A stretch of 64,000 nt of DNA from Teratosphaeria epicoccoides (lineage: Eukaryota; Ascomycota; Dothideomycetes; Mycosphaerellales; Teratosphaeriaceae), in the NCBI GenBank assembly GCA_021401465.1, contig JADDMT010000027.1, positions 124,001 through 188,000 on the forward strand, given 5' to 3'. The stretch's first letter is position 1, and each line of letters opens with the position of its first letter. Under the pieces are notes generated by a model, which ran no database searches, was not told the origin of the DNA, and was given only the letters and a program-made list of their open reading frames with translations. The position numbers were made by a program, and so were the translations under genes. This document shows positions 20,901 through 32,700 of the stretch, piece after piece.

Positions 20901-21587
20901 GGCTCGATGCACGAGGCAGAGCGTCTGCTGTTCACTACAATCTCTCAAGGTCGACCTGAGAGACATAACAAACCGTGCAAGATGTAAGAGGTGACGGGAT
21001 CGACCGCGGTCCACCATTAGCCCGTCCGGACTACGTCGTGGCCGCAGTACATCCGGAGCAGTACGTACCAACAAAGTTACATCCGGACCCAATCAGCGCA
21101 TGGTGCAGAAAGCAACCACGTTCTCCATGAGATGGCATACTGTCTATCAGGATGTTGGCAAAGCCCGAGTCGCCACCAAGAGCAGCCTCTATAGGCGATG
21201 CAGAGCATGGTGACGGGGCTCAACGGACAATAAACTGCACATGTGTCGTACCGGTGACTTCAGACAATAGCTACGCTTTGCAAGCACGACCGAAGCCCAC
21301 TTAAAGCTGAGCCACAAGCTCACATGAATGTAGTTTGCACGCCACATCACGACAGAACGGAACCACGGTTCGGAGAATGAGAGGCAGGCAGGCTAAATGT
21401 CGCCGCCAGCAGAATGACGACATGCAAGCACAGAGCTAGCAGGTGGCCGACCAGACAGACAAGAGGAAGTCAAGTATTCTGATTCCAATGCGAGAGCCGG
21501 TTGCTTGTTGCAGACACCACAAGGCTTGGCTACTTGAACTGCGCGGCAGCAGACAGCGAAAATTCGCAACGCCATACCACCCCTACC
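20901..21587. other. Intergenic stretch between convergent genes
   Basis: No gene is supported. Three tccgga hexamers occur within about 65 bp near 21025-21090, two of them in the context acatccgga. This is a small local clustering of unknown meaning. Confidence 0.4.
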
Positions 21588-22205
21588 TCATGCATTCAAC
21601 TGGTCCCACTTCATAGCCAACACAACCTCCGACTCCACCCTCTCCCCACCCACACTCGCTCCCATCTCAAAACTCCTAATCTTCCCCCTCTCAAACCCCG
21701 CATGATACAGCACATCCCCCAACGTCTCAATCTTCCCCCTCGACTGAAACTTAATCTTGTCCTCCAACGCCACCTGGAAAGCCTCGCCTTCAACCTGCTT
21801 CGAATCCACCTTCAAATTCACCACAATCGCCACCCCCTTCGGCTGCATAGCATAAATCATATGCTTCAGCCCCTGCAGCACGAACTTGGGGTCTTCAGAT
21901 TGCACACCAAACACCGCATGCGTGAAGTGATCCATTTTCAGCGTGTCGACAGGCTCGACGATGCAATTGCCGCCTTCGACGGCGGCGATGTCGGTGTCGG
22001 ACGCTTGTTGGCCTGGTCGCGAGACGACGGTGATTCTAGGTCCGTAAGGCGTCCGGACATCCTTGGTTGCTTGTGCGAGAGCTGCGGCGACGCCGGCGTC
22101 GCTCGTCAGGATGTTTGATTCTCCGTGGATCTTGATGCGCCCGCCATATTCGTCTAGCACTTGACGCAGGATTTCTGGGACGGCGGCTGTTGATTGAGAT
22201 GGCAT
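21588..22205 (-). CDS. Unrecognised 205-residue protein, possibly a degenerate methyltransferase fold
   Basis: A single exon encodes 205 residues starting at MPSQSTAAVPEILRQ; the frame stays open upstream to 22391, so an earlier start is possible. I cannot assign a family. The middle (KMDHFTHAVFGVQ, then LKHMIYAMQPKGVAIVVN) resembles motifs that follow the cofactor site in class I methyltransferases, but the glycine-rich SAM loop is absent, so catalytic activity is doubtful. The composition is that of a soluble alpha/beta protein with no signal peptide or membrane segment. It lies just past the regulator of the oxidative cluster in convergent orientation and could be either the last cluster member or the first flanking gene. 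Confidence 0.6.
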   Translation of the reverse strand: MPSQSTAAVPEILRQVLDEYGGRIKIHGESNILTSDAGVAAALAQATKDVRTPYGPRITVVSRPGQQASDTDIAAVEGGNCIVEPVDTLKMDHFTHAVFGVQSEDPKFVLQGLKHMIYAMQPKGVAIVVNLKVDSKQVEGEAFQVALEDKIKFQSRGKIETLGDVLYHAGFERGKIRSFEMGASVGGERVESEVVLAMKWDQLNA

Positions 22206-23360
22206 ATTGGCGTTGAGTTTGTGTGCTGTTCGTTGATCCGTCGATGTCTGTGGCATCGGCGTCTTCGTTCTGATAGGTATTTGAGTATGTAGCATTAGGA
22301 AGAAGCAATATTGAGGTGGCGCTGTGTCAGTAGTACACTGCAGATCGGATGATGTGAGGTCGGGGACGGCTCCATTGGACCGAGGTGACAATGGACATGG
22401 CTACTTCGCATCCATCTTATTGCCGGCTTTCGATCAAGACTTTAGGTCTCTGCGGGCCTATTTCGTGATCGTTACAAAGGCATAGCATGGCACCCTGAAG
22501 TGGGCTGCTCTCAGATGTGCCAATATTTGGCAGGTGTGGGCACAAATACGTCCTCGCTCTCAAGCAGCTCCTGGCTTTGGACTAGTCTAACAAAACTTGG
22601 ACGCGCAGCGCGTAGTCCATTCTATGCACTATGTCGAACTACTAATTATACCAAGCTATGCCAGCCAGCTTCCACAAGTCCGCCTACTTGACCGCTTGCC
22701 GCCTCGTGAGATTTCACTCGCTACGCGAATGTTCCGTCTCTGGTGCTGCACACCCGCAGCCTGCTCCTCACTTGCTGGTCCTGCTCCTTGAAGATGCTGT
22801 ATTTAGTACACATGATACGCCGCTGTGGTCGGGCGCGCACGCTGCCTTCGACTCAGCATGCATCCCAGTCTGCCTTTTGGTGCGCCTAATCCAAGAAAAC
22901 AATGGTATCTCCTCAACACCAGTACCCATTTTGCAAATTCGCTCACGATTCGCTCACAATCAGACATAGGAAAGGGTGTCTCTAGCAACAAATGCCATAG
23001 CCGTCCATGCGTCTGAGGCGCCTTTGTCGCTCGAACGCGTGCTAAACTTTCTGCTGCGACAGTGGATCCGGCTGCTGAGGCCTTGATCGGGATTCATCTG
23101 TTTGCCTCGGGCCGTACGTGGTCGCTCACTACTTTGTACATGTATTGTTGTGGCCCCTGGTGTTGACTCCGGGTCGTGTTTTCTGGGGCGTCCGCCGTCT
23201 GACGAGAAGTACTAGAATGTTCTACAGTCCAAAGCTTGGGGTTTCAGAAAAGAAATGGGGTATCTCGCGTGTCAGTCGTGTCGCACAATGAAGCCAGAAA
23301 TCCGTCAGTGAGTTGTCTAGTCGTGGTGCTGAACGCGCCAGCCCTGGTCGACATGGCGTC
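22206..23360. other. Intergenic stretch
   Basis: No supported gene in 1.15 kb. It should contain the promoter of the 205-residue gene and the 3' flank of the PSR-type phosphatase gene. Confidence 0.5.
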
Positions 23361-25357
23361 TTACAGCGCTACATCTAGCACGAGACTGACATCGGACACC
23401 TGTGAGCCAGCCAGATCCGTCAGCACCGGTATAAGGTCCAGCAACTCGTTGTCGTGAGCATCGCTGAACCAACTGCTGATGGGTACGGCGTGTTGCGGGT
23501 GGAAGATGTAGCTGGTTGGCGAGTTGTCGATGATGATGGTCTCGCGAAGATCTCGACCAACCATGCTGAGGTCCTTGACGTAATTGCCTTGATGATTATA
23601 GCAAGATTCACGGAAAAGCCGATGATGGACAACGTGATGGATGTCCAGCTGGTCCAGCAGCGGGTCGCCATACTTCGACACCGAAGCAGTGAAGACCACA
23701 ACCTCGTACAATTCGCCGACAGCCTTCAGGAATGCATCCACGCCTGGTCGCTTGATGACGTACACATTATGGTATTGACCCTCGATCTCGACCGGTATTG
23801 TGAAATCTGCTTGGTGCAAGATCTGTTCAAGGTCAGCACGCGGTTTCGTTGCTCTCATGAAGCTTCATTCCATACCTTGAAGCTGCTGTGCACTAATGTT
23901 TCGTCCAAGTCGAGCACAAGACACTTCCTGCCTCTCAATTCCGGGCGAAGTGGCGGCAGCAGCCATTGTTTCTGCTCGTCACGCTCCAATGTGGCGAGCT
24001 GCTGGCCGTCACCAGTCGTCGGCGGCGGCTGTTGCGGATCCGTCTGCGATGGCGGCGGGCCAGGTGGTGGCGGCAGGGCGTCTGCTTGAGAGCTTTCTCG
24101 TTGGAACTCTCTACTCTGGCGTTGGTGCCGAGCTCCCTCGACAGCGGCAACACCGGCACCGGCCCCGATCGCTGTTGCGCCTCCCGCGATAGCCGTTGCT
24201 TCGCCTGCAGTAAGCGGAAGCGAGGGCTCACGATCTTGCATTTCAATGTCTTCATCGAGAGCAGCTTGTTGCGGCGTCCGATCACTAATCGCTTGTTCTT
24301 CATCCGATACTGGTGCGATGGGCGTTGGCGCCTGCACCTGGACCTCTGGCTTGTTCGCATGGTGAGCTGCAGCTGCAGACGTGTCGAGCTGCGGCGGACC
24401 TGTCCCCGGGTCTGCGGGCGCCATTGGCTGCCGATGCTGGTCCAGCTGCCTGACCTCAGGGTTGTTTGGAGGCGAAGCTACCCCGGCAGCTGGACTTGGC
24501 ACGGGCTTTTCCGTCGTGCCGTCACCTGTGCGAGCGGTGCTGCCGTTGGACACAGCGGCTCCAGCATCTACGACATTACTTTGTGGGTGTGCCGTAGATA
24601 TGTCTTGTTCGTCAACATTATCCTTGGAGTCGGTGCCAGTGGTGCTCGTGGGGGCTGCGCTGCCGTCTTGTGCTTGTTGCCGAGCTGATTGGGGCTGCTG
24701 AGCACGCGAGGGTTGGGGTTTTGTGACTGGCTTCGGTGCCTGCGCACCCTCCTGGTCTCCATCCTGCGCGCCGTCCGCACTCCCGCAGCAAAGGAAAGCC
24801 ATCAGGCCGCTTCGCTTCTTCTGCTTCGGCTGCGAAGCCCCTGATTGCTGCGCTGCCGGCGCATCTCCTTCCCCCTTCTCATCCATGCCGGCGCCTGCCT
24901 GCGCAGAACGCTTAGAATTGGCACTTGCTTCTCGCTTTCGGCCTGTCAGGCTGCGCTTCGATCGCTGGCCAATGCTATCTGACCGCTCATTGGCAGTCTC
25001 ACCGCTCAATCCTGTACTTGAGTCCTGCTGCTGTTCGCTTGGAACACCGAGCGATTGGCCTGTACCATCCTGACCCGTGACTGCTCCACCTGGTAGAGCG
25101 CTGCTGCCTTCGCCTGAAGGCGAGGGTTCGCGTGACGATGTCCGTGGTGGAGGTACGAGCGGCTCCGATGCGGTGGAGAGGCCTGTGAATCACGACATTA
25201 GCATTGACCAGTATGTCTGCATCCAACGACGCCCCGTCGCATTTGCCCTGTCCGCTCCGGCGGCCCACCATGTCGCACATTCCCATCCTCGCGCACACGT
25301 GACAGGAAAATTGGCCGTACCCTGTGACCCTCCAGCCTGCGCCGCCGTCGAACTCAT
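23361..25357 (-). CDS. PSR1: PSR1/PSR2-type plasma membrane phosphatase (NIF/FCP1-like HAD domain)
   Basis: Three exons, 25357-25321, 25182-23876 and 23822-23361, encode 601 residues. Exon 1 carries MSSTAAQAGGSQ plus one base; the 138-nt first intron is the longest confidently placed here, and without this exon the main frame has no ATG at its start. The 53-nt second intron restores HSSFK|ILHQADF. The C-terminal HAD phosphatase has D437-x-D439-x-T441 in DLDETLVHSS, then VYVIKRPGVDAFL, YGDPLLDQLD, and IIIDNSPTSYIFHP. The N-terminal 400 residues are low-complexity, rich in Q, P, A and T, with FLCCGS around residue 140, a cysteine pair like the palmitoylated N-terminus of yeast Psr1. In yeast Psr1/Psr2 act with Whi2 in the general stress response; the same role here is inferred. 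Confidence 0.9.
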
Positions 25358-27428
25358 GGGCGCGCTGCCCCGTCAACGGGTGTATATTGTGTGATCCTGC
25401 TCCCGCTGTTACTGCTGCCGACGGTACTGCCCAACGAACGAGTGCGGCTTGGAGCGCGCAGTGCTTTGTGCCAGCAGCTGCCACGAGCGCCGTCGGTAAG
25501 GAGACCGGCCTGGAATTGTGGTGATGTAGCGGGCAGCAGCTGTACAAGGAAGCGTTTCAGGTTGTTTGGAGGAAGTGAGGTCGTGGTCGCGGCCAGGCGC
25601 GACGCTTCGCAGCTCCGAGAGTAGGGCAGTAGGCGGGTCCGAGCGGTGTGTGGCGCTTACCCAGTGTGGACCGTCTTGGGCAAACTATAATTTGGGCGGC
25701 ATCAAGCAATATCAGTTGAGCAGCAGCCGCATTTTGATGGCCAACACACTCAGCACAACCATCAGAAGCTTAACTGTCAATCAAGATCCCCGTTGGCTCA
25801 TTTCCGCCACAATCCCCAATCGCTTCCCCTCCACCCAGCCACCTTCACCACTGATGATGCTGCCGACCATTGTGCGACCACCGCACGCTGTCAACTGCAA
25901 GCCCGTCCTCAAGCGTGTCCCTCACACCACCTGCAGCCTCATGCCCACGTTGTTGTTACTACGCCTCTGGCAACATTTCGCACGAGGCGCTCAAGCCACT
26001 CGCTGGGCGGTCCTACGCGGGACTGAGTTGGCGTCTTCCCGCGGCTAGGCCTGGCATTACTCGTCAACAACAACCATTTGACAATCAGATCTGGATATAT
26101 ATTGGCAGAATCTTGTCATGCGGCATCTATAGTGGTCCGTTCAAAACGGCCGAGGACTTCTTCTCATCACTCTCATTGCTCGCATCGAAGCAATCACCAA
26201 CCCGCACAGCATCCTGCGTCATCTCATTGGCTGCCTCCATCCCACCATCCCATTGACTGACAGGGAACTGCCTGTAGTGTAGCGAGCTTTGCCCGACCAA
26301 GCGTCTAGACTGCACTGCGACCCGCAATTCACAGTGGCCCCACAGCGCCTCGATCACGATCGCAATGGCAAGAGCACAGAACGCAAACCAGCGACTTCAC
26401 GAGGGCCAGGTAGAACCTCGCAATATCGCAGATTTGCTGGGATGATCAATACACAACAAGTTACCAATTCGGTCCATCCATCCCCCTCCTATCGCAAGCA
26501 GCGTCACCCTGGTCGCCACCTGTCAGACTCGAGCCGCAAAGCTTCTGTTCTCTGCGCACGTCTCCCAGCTATAGTATCCTGCTGAGTGCCTACCATGTTC
26601 ACCGCTTTTCAACTTTACCGCTGGCATCTGCATAACAGAATCCGGCTTGCCAGTCTGGAAATTGCGTGGTGGTCCAGCACATATTGCACAATCTCTTCGG
26701 CTCCCCCTCACCGCTTGCTGCTGTTGATGTCTGCTGACGTTCCTGCGTTCACATCAGCACATCGTGCGTTTCGTTGAGTCTTGGAGGAGCTTGAGAGCAC
26801 GTCATTCTTGACAGCAAGGTCTTCATTTCCTTACTATCACCTCGTGCTCGCGCCCTGCGACCAAGACATCGAGGCTCTACTACAGCTGTGCCACCCTCCA
26901 TACCCCACCCCATCGCAAAACTCCCATCCATGCCAGCCGCCAATGCGCGTCCTGGTTCCTGAATATTCTCAATCCTAGGTGCCTGCTTCATCCCAAACTC
27001 TGGTCCTCACCACGGCTTCACTTATGCACGAATCTGCACACTGAATGGTAACAACACTGAACAATTCGATATCTGCCAAACTTTTGTAGTCGCTCTTGAC
27101 CAGCTCCAAGATGCCGGCCATGGCATGCGTACCCAGGGACCTCAGATACACAATCGATCCCATCTATATTGCTCCATGACGCCTTGCGGTGGAAAAAGTT
27201 ATTCGCTAAAAGTGCAGTAAAAGAAGCTGTACGTCTCCCTTCTCCCGTCTCCCGCATCCGCGGGCTACGGCAGACCAGTGTGGAAGAATTGCATGGTGAT
27301 CGGGTCGTCGAAAAGGTCGTGATCGTGACAGTCGTCGCTGAATGCTTCGTTCTCGCTATTAATGTGATTCGATCGGGGTCCGGAGCAGAGAGACAATGCA
27401 AAGAATCATTCTGAATCGCATGGACTGC
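25358..27428. other. Gene-poor stretch of 2.1 kb
   Basis: No gene is supported on either strand; open frames are short, lack splice logic and show no family motifs. It includes the promoter of the PSR-type gene on the left and the 3' flank of the GAC1-type gene on the right. Parts near 26.2 kb are C/T rich. Confidence 0.5.
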
Positions 27429-29706
27429 TCAACCATGGATCGCGGTAGGTGTGCATGAGTCGGAAAGGTAGCCGTCTCGCATGTTGCTGTGGTAGGGGTA
27501 CCCAAAGCTGAGGGGCGAAGCTGAGCGCCTGCCGATGCCGCCTCCAATGGCTGTAGCAGGCGGTGAAGAGCGCGATATGAATGGGTTGAGCGAGAACGCT
27601 ACCGGTGCACGGTCGCTGGAGCCGTCAAGCAGCTGCGGCGAAGGTGTCCCGGGACCCGAGGAGACAGCCGGCGTCGTGCTTGCAGCATCCTCATTGCCGT
27701 CAGTGCTCGCCCTCGGCCTGTTCTGAGGAGGCGGCGAGCTCACACCAGACTTGCCGGAGCCAGGAGTGAACTGAGACGTCAGTCAGCTCAGGCTGCTTTC
27801 AGACCTTGGCGGCGGATGGTTGAATGCTACTAGCACTGGTGACAGGGCTATGTTGGGCAGAGGAACCTACGTAGCAGAATTTCTGGACCAGGTCGCGATA
27901 TTGGTCCGATCCCATGGCGGGTCTGTCTGTTGCAACTGCATCGGGTCGCTCGTCAGTCTTCGTTGGGCCTGCTTTTCGATCGTAGGGGCCAAAGTAGCCA
28001 TCTCTGGCGCCTTGCTTTTCATGCTGCTCCATCACACCGCTCCGGCGGCCAAGTTGATCTTGAGCTGATGTCAAAGCTGCTGAAAGAGATGCGCCAAAAT
28101 CGTAGCGGCCACCAAGACCTGCTCCCCCTTGCTGAGAAAGAAAGGCACTGCCGCGCTTGGTTCGTGGCTTTAGCTTGATAGAGCTTGGCGACTCCCCAAG
28201 AAGCTTTTCTGCGCTATCAAACGAGTACGCATTATCCAGGTGTGCAAAGTCGTCTTCAAAGGACTTTGGCCTGCCACGCGGTGATGTTGCTGTGGGTGAG
28301 TGACCAGTATGCCTGCTCCGTGGAATAGCATTGACAGGCCGAGCTCCAAGCCCATTGACGACTACCGATGGTTTGGACACCTTCTTTGTAGTTTTGACAA
28401 AGTCAATCTGGTAGTTCATGTTCTCGTTGTTGTCCCAGTACTCCTGGCCATTGACATAGTAGCGGACACATAACAGCAGTGTCTTGTTGTCAATGTTTGC
28501 CTGGTCAGAAAGCTTGATGTTGAAGACGAATCGGTCACAGCCATCCGTGATCGGACTCCTCGGGTCAGTGCTGTACTCGGCAACGACTTCAGAGGTGGTC
28601 TTCCAGTAATCTAGCGTAAACCTCGCCGCCACGAGCTTATGGAATGACAAATTCCGCACAGCGCAGACTCCAATGAGGGTCTGTTTGTCTGCAGAGAGAT
28701 AGATCCGCTCTACCCTGACAGGCTTCGTCTTTCGTTCAAAGGAGTCTTCCGGAAAATTGGCAAGCTTAATCTCACGCACGCTCGGCCCTTCGCCTTCGCC
28801 GTCGAACGGGAACTCAGATTCGCTGTCGTAGGTCTCGACGGGCGATGAGCCGGCGCTGACCGCAATCGGCTTGTCGACCTGCAAGAAGTGTCGTGTCTGG
28901 TTGTCAGCTTCATTGAAGTGTACCGACTTTGAGTACGTCGGAGTGCCAGGCATGCTCGAATAACGCCGCCTGGAAGACGGCCTCAAAGCCGGCTTCACTA
29001 GTTCGCCGGACTTCTTGCGCACGAGTGCAGGTTTCGACAACGGCCCTTGATCCTCGTCACTATCGTCGGATGTATGCCTTGGCGACTCAAACGAAGCACT
29101 CTTCGGTATAATGATAGAGTCTGCGGTGGACGATCGGGAGTGTGCGATTCTACGCGCATCAGGACCAAGCGCTGATGGCGAGGTTATCTGAGAGACCGGC
29201 AGCGATGCTGTCTCGAATGGCTGTAACCCGTTCTTAATCGGCGAGCCTTCTCGCTTCGTTTCTATCGCTCGCACAGCCTCTTTCAACTGATCCCAGTTCT
29301 TCGCCAGCTCTCGTCCTCGCTTGCCGTCCTGGGCATTTTCGTCCCCGTCCGAATTTTCTGAAGAGTCTGGCGGCGATATCACCATTCCAGTTGGGATCAC
29401 CAGGTTGTTCTTGGGCGGTGGTGATTGCCGCATGCTGGTATTGCGAGCAAAGTCGGCTGCCTGCACGCCAGGTTCTGGTGCCTCTGTGGGCGTGGGAGGT
29501 GCAGCGTCGTTTTTTGGTACCGAAGGTGCCCGCCTGTGCCTGCGCAGGTACGAGGAGGAATGGGACCGCGGCGGCTGCGGCCTACTACTCACCGGCGATC
29601 GTGGCACATATCCATCCTGCTCGCTATACGAGGAGGACCTGCTGGTGGCCGGGCTGCTCGCTTTGGATGATGCGGGTGACTGCTGTGAAGGTGGAGTATA
29701 AGGCAT
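27429..29706 (-). CDS. GAC1: CBM21 protein phosphatase 1 regulatory subunit (GAC1/PIG1-type)
   Basis: Two exons, 29706-27871 and 27770-27429, encode 725 residues; the 100-nt intron (GTAGGT...CTCAG) joins KFCY to FTPGSGKSG. The N-terminal third is disordered and rich in serine and proline. A PP1-docking RVxF-type motif, KSVHF, lies near residue 260. The CBM21 glycogen-binding domain spans about 325-435 and includes VERIYLSADKQTLIGVCAVRNL, split here as VERIYLS and GVCAVRNLSFHK, then RFTLDYWKTTSEV, DRFVFNIKL and the closing NGQEYWDNNENMNYQIDF. This domain pairing targets the Glc7/PP1 phosphatase to glycogen, promoting glycogen synthase activity in yeast. The C-terminal region is serine-rich and unlike known domains. 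Confidence 0.92.
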
Positions 29707-32700
29707 CTCTTTGTCGCGGGAGAAGCTCTGGTGGGTGGTGCCGAATCGGTAGGGTGCTTTGTTATGGCGGGGAGCTCATTAAAAGGGTATATCGAAGTAT
29801 TGACAACGCTGGCCGGGTGACTGTCTGTCAGCCTTTGTTATCGGTGAGATGGGCGAGAGCCGCTTCTTTCATGGACTTACAGAAATACAACAAGCTGCGT
29901 CAACTGCCCTGCCCCGTACGTGACGTGACGACGCTGGGGAATGATTGTAGGTCTCGAGGTCGACGATGCTGCGCAGCTAGTGAAAGCCGGCAAGCCGAAT
30001 TCGCAAATGTCAGGTGCAGAAGAGTCGATGGACGACAGATCGCACACTGAGATGCAGCAGGGGAGGAAAGCCAGGACTTGAGGAGTAGATGCGTCAGCCT
30101 CGAGTGCTCCTGCTTGCAAGTCGGTCTGTGGTGTAACGGTACGCAGTGGGGCGCGGGAGCGTCGTGATACTAGTATGGTCAAGTTGCATTGGACGGTTGG
30201 AGGTAGAAGCCGCCAACAACTGCCTTAGTAATCCCGCTCCCAACACAATGTCACTGGAAGCCGGTATGTTGGTGGGAGGGCTGTTGACAGTCTTCAAAAG
30301 GATGTAGGCAACGGTGGCCTGCAGAACGCACAGTGTTGTTGGGAGAGAGCGTCAGGAAGGTTGAACCAGGGCCAGGAGGTACACACACGCTTGGACTTCG
30401 CGACACAAGGATAGGCATGGACTGGGCCCAAGGATCCTCGCGCGCCCGGCGGCCTGTCAGCACGCGAGTCGAACACTAGAGTTGCGAACGCATGCTGATC
30501 CACGTCGGTTGGGGACGGGTGCACGCAGGCCAAGCACGGCGATAGCGGCAACGCCGGCAAACATAATTGTATGTACATGCGAGCGACCTCGACAATACGA
30601 AAGACCAGACCTGGTACGTACTCAACCCCTCACAAGCCACAGCTCGCAGAGTCGCACCACTGCAACTCACCACTCTGGTCGACATGCTATCTTCTGCGCC
30701 CCACTATCTATAGACATCTCTTGGAGCTGTCTTCATGTTGCGACCACTTGTATCAGATCGCCAAGGTACCTCGCTATGTCCCTACTTGATTCCGTGACAT
30801 TCTCTCGCATCAACTTTTACCTGGCTAATCAAGGCTGGTGCATGTGCATCATCGATTCTCAGTTGTTTCCTGCACCATCGCCAGGACCGGCACACCGACT
30901 GCGCCACGAGAGAGCACAAGCTTTTGCCCTGGTAGGGTTAAGCTGATTCGAGCTTAACGCGAAATCAACCGACCGCTTGGGTCTCAGACTCTGGAGTTGC
31001 GATTACTTTGACACTCTGAGCGTCTGCGACAGCCTGGTCACATGTAACGAGACGCAGTGAAGAGTTTTGTCGCGCTCAAGCCTGCATTGGTCATTCAACG
31101 CGCAATCAATCTTGGCGTGTGCCAACCACTGCTGCGGCGCCCATCTGTTGGCACTCGAGTTGCCGCCTTCCAGCCTCCGTTCCAATAAGTCGCTTCTCCG
31201 CGCGGCAGCACTTCCAGGTTCTCCACTGAAGAATCTCTGCATCTCCAGCATGGGGCGCTCCATGGATCCTGGAGAATGAGGTCCTGTACGGGGTGCCCTA
31301 GCTCTGATGATGTAAACTCAGCTTGCACAAGGTGAGCAGCTGGTATGGCTGTTGGTCACTCGACGAACCCGATATCCAGGCTGTTTCATCACTGTTTGCA
31401 GTCCTCGCTGCCAAGCTCTGGCATCGCACTGCCGTGAGCAAGATGGCCCCGAGATATCTAGGGTATCAAGTTGACCCCGCTATACGTCAGGAGAGTCCGA
31501 GTCCGCAGAGCTCCCAATGGACAGCTTACTCGACGTTTACCACAGCTCCATCTCACCTGGACAGCGCCCGACTTTATTTGACTTGGCGCTCTAGGGGACC
31601 ATGGTATCGTCGGTCAACCAATAATGGCGCTTGCTCAGGAGACGCTCTGTGGCTTGTTACCTCTGACTTCTCGGTTCGGCTGCAAGCGTTAGACGTCTTC
31701 CCTGCCGGGCAGCTGCCCTCGTCCGAAAGATCTGTCCGAGGTTCGAGGAAATCTTGGTCTGGTCAGCCGGACTCCGAATGGCAAATCCAAAATCCGCGCA
31801 CCAGCGGCACAACTACATTTCGGGGTGGTAGTTATCGGTATCGCCGTTAGAGGCTTCACCCAATCATTTCGTAGCGGGTTTCTTTGCAAATCTGACACTA
31901 TCCCTTTCTAACCTCACTTTCATGCGATTTGAAAACATGCAATCGACGAGATAGCTCCGGAGCCCGCTATTGAATGCGAATCCTGCACGTGGAAAGAAGG
32001 AGCTAGGGTGATGCTTTTTTGCAGGGTCCGCCAAGAAGATGCCGGATGATTACGACCTTCGGCAGGTCTGCCGTGCCAGCCAAAACACACCTACGCACAG
32101 GCGCCGTACGCGGCCACGGAATCTGATGTCATGGTCAGCGTGCTCGTGCTGTAGCACTTTCTTAACCACGCCATGTTGCTGAATAATGCAACATGCGGAG
32201 AAGTATCCTAGCGTCTGCCGTCGCACGCCACGAAACGTGGCTTTCACTCATATGCTCCAATGAACAGGCTCGACTACCGCCGCTTCCTGGTGCCTACGGT
32301 ACGTAGAAGACTCACCGCCAATCTCCACGAAACCTTAGATGTTGCACTCCGCAATCGATCGATGGACAGAGATGAAACGCTGCCTTTCTATCGCTGGCAA
32401 AACTCTCTACCCAAGAACAACCTGGAAGACAAACGCCGGCACAGCCAAGAGTCCAAGACATGCTTCCCCTCTGAGCTACCGACACAGGCCGCGAAGGGTC
32501 CCCTGATGAACCACGCGGCCTTTAGGAACAGCGGAGACTCAGGCCATGGCTCTCTGTGTCGTGGCTCGTTATCGCACAGCAGCGATGACTTTCCCTTGAC
32601 AAGACCTGATATGTGGGCTCACGCGAGGTGACGTACCTAGTTAATTGATTCAAACGTATGAAGTACCGATGCGTGCATGCTCCACGTTTGCAACAACGCG

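Noticed and set aside
30126..30137. tggtgtaacgg, resembling a tRNA A-box
   Set aside because: No B-box or cloverleaf follows at the required distance.
31323..31850. 175-codon plus-strand frame in the gene-poor stretch
   Set aside because: Low-complexity, serine/arginine-rich translation with no motif, no splice logic and overlapping frames on the other strand.
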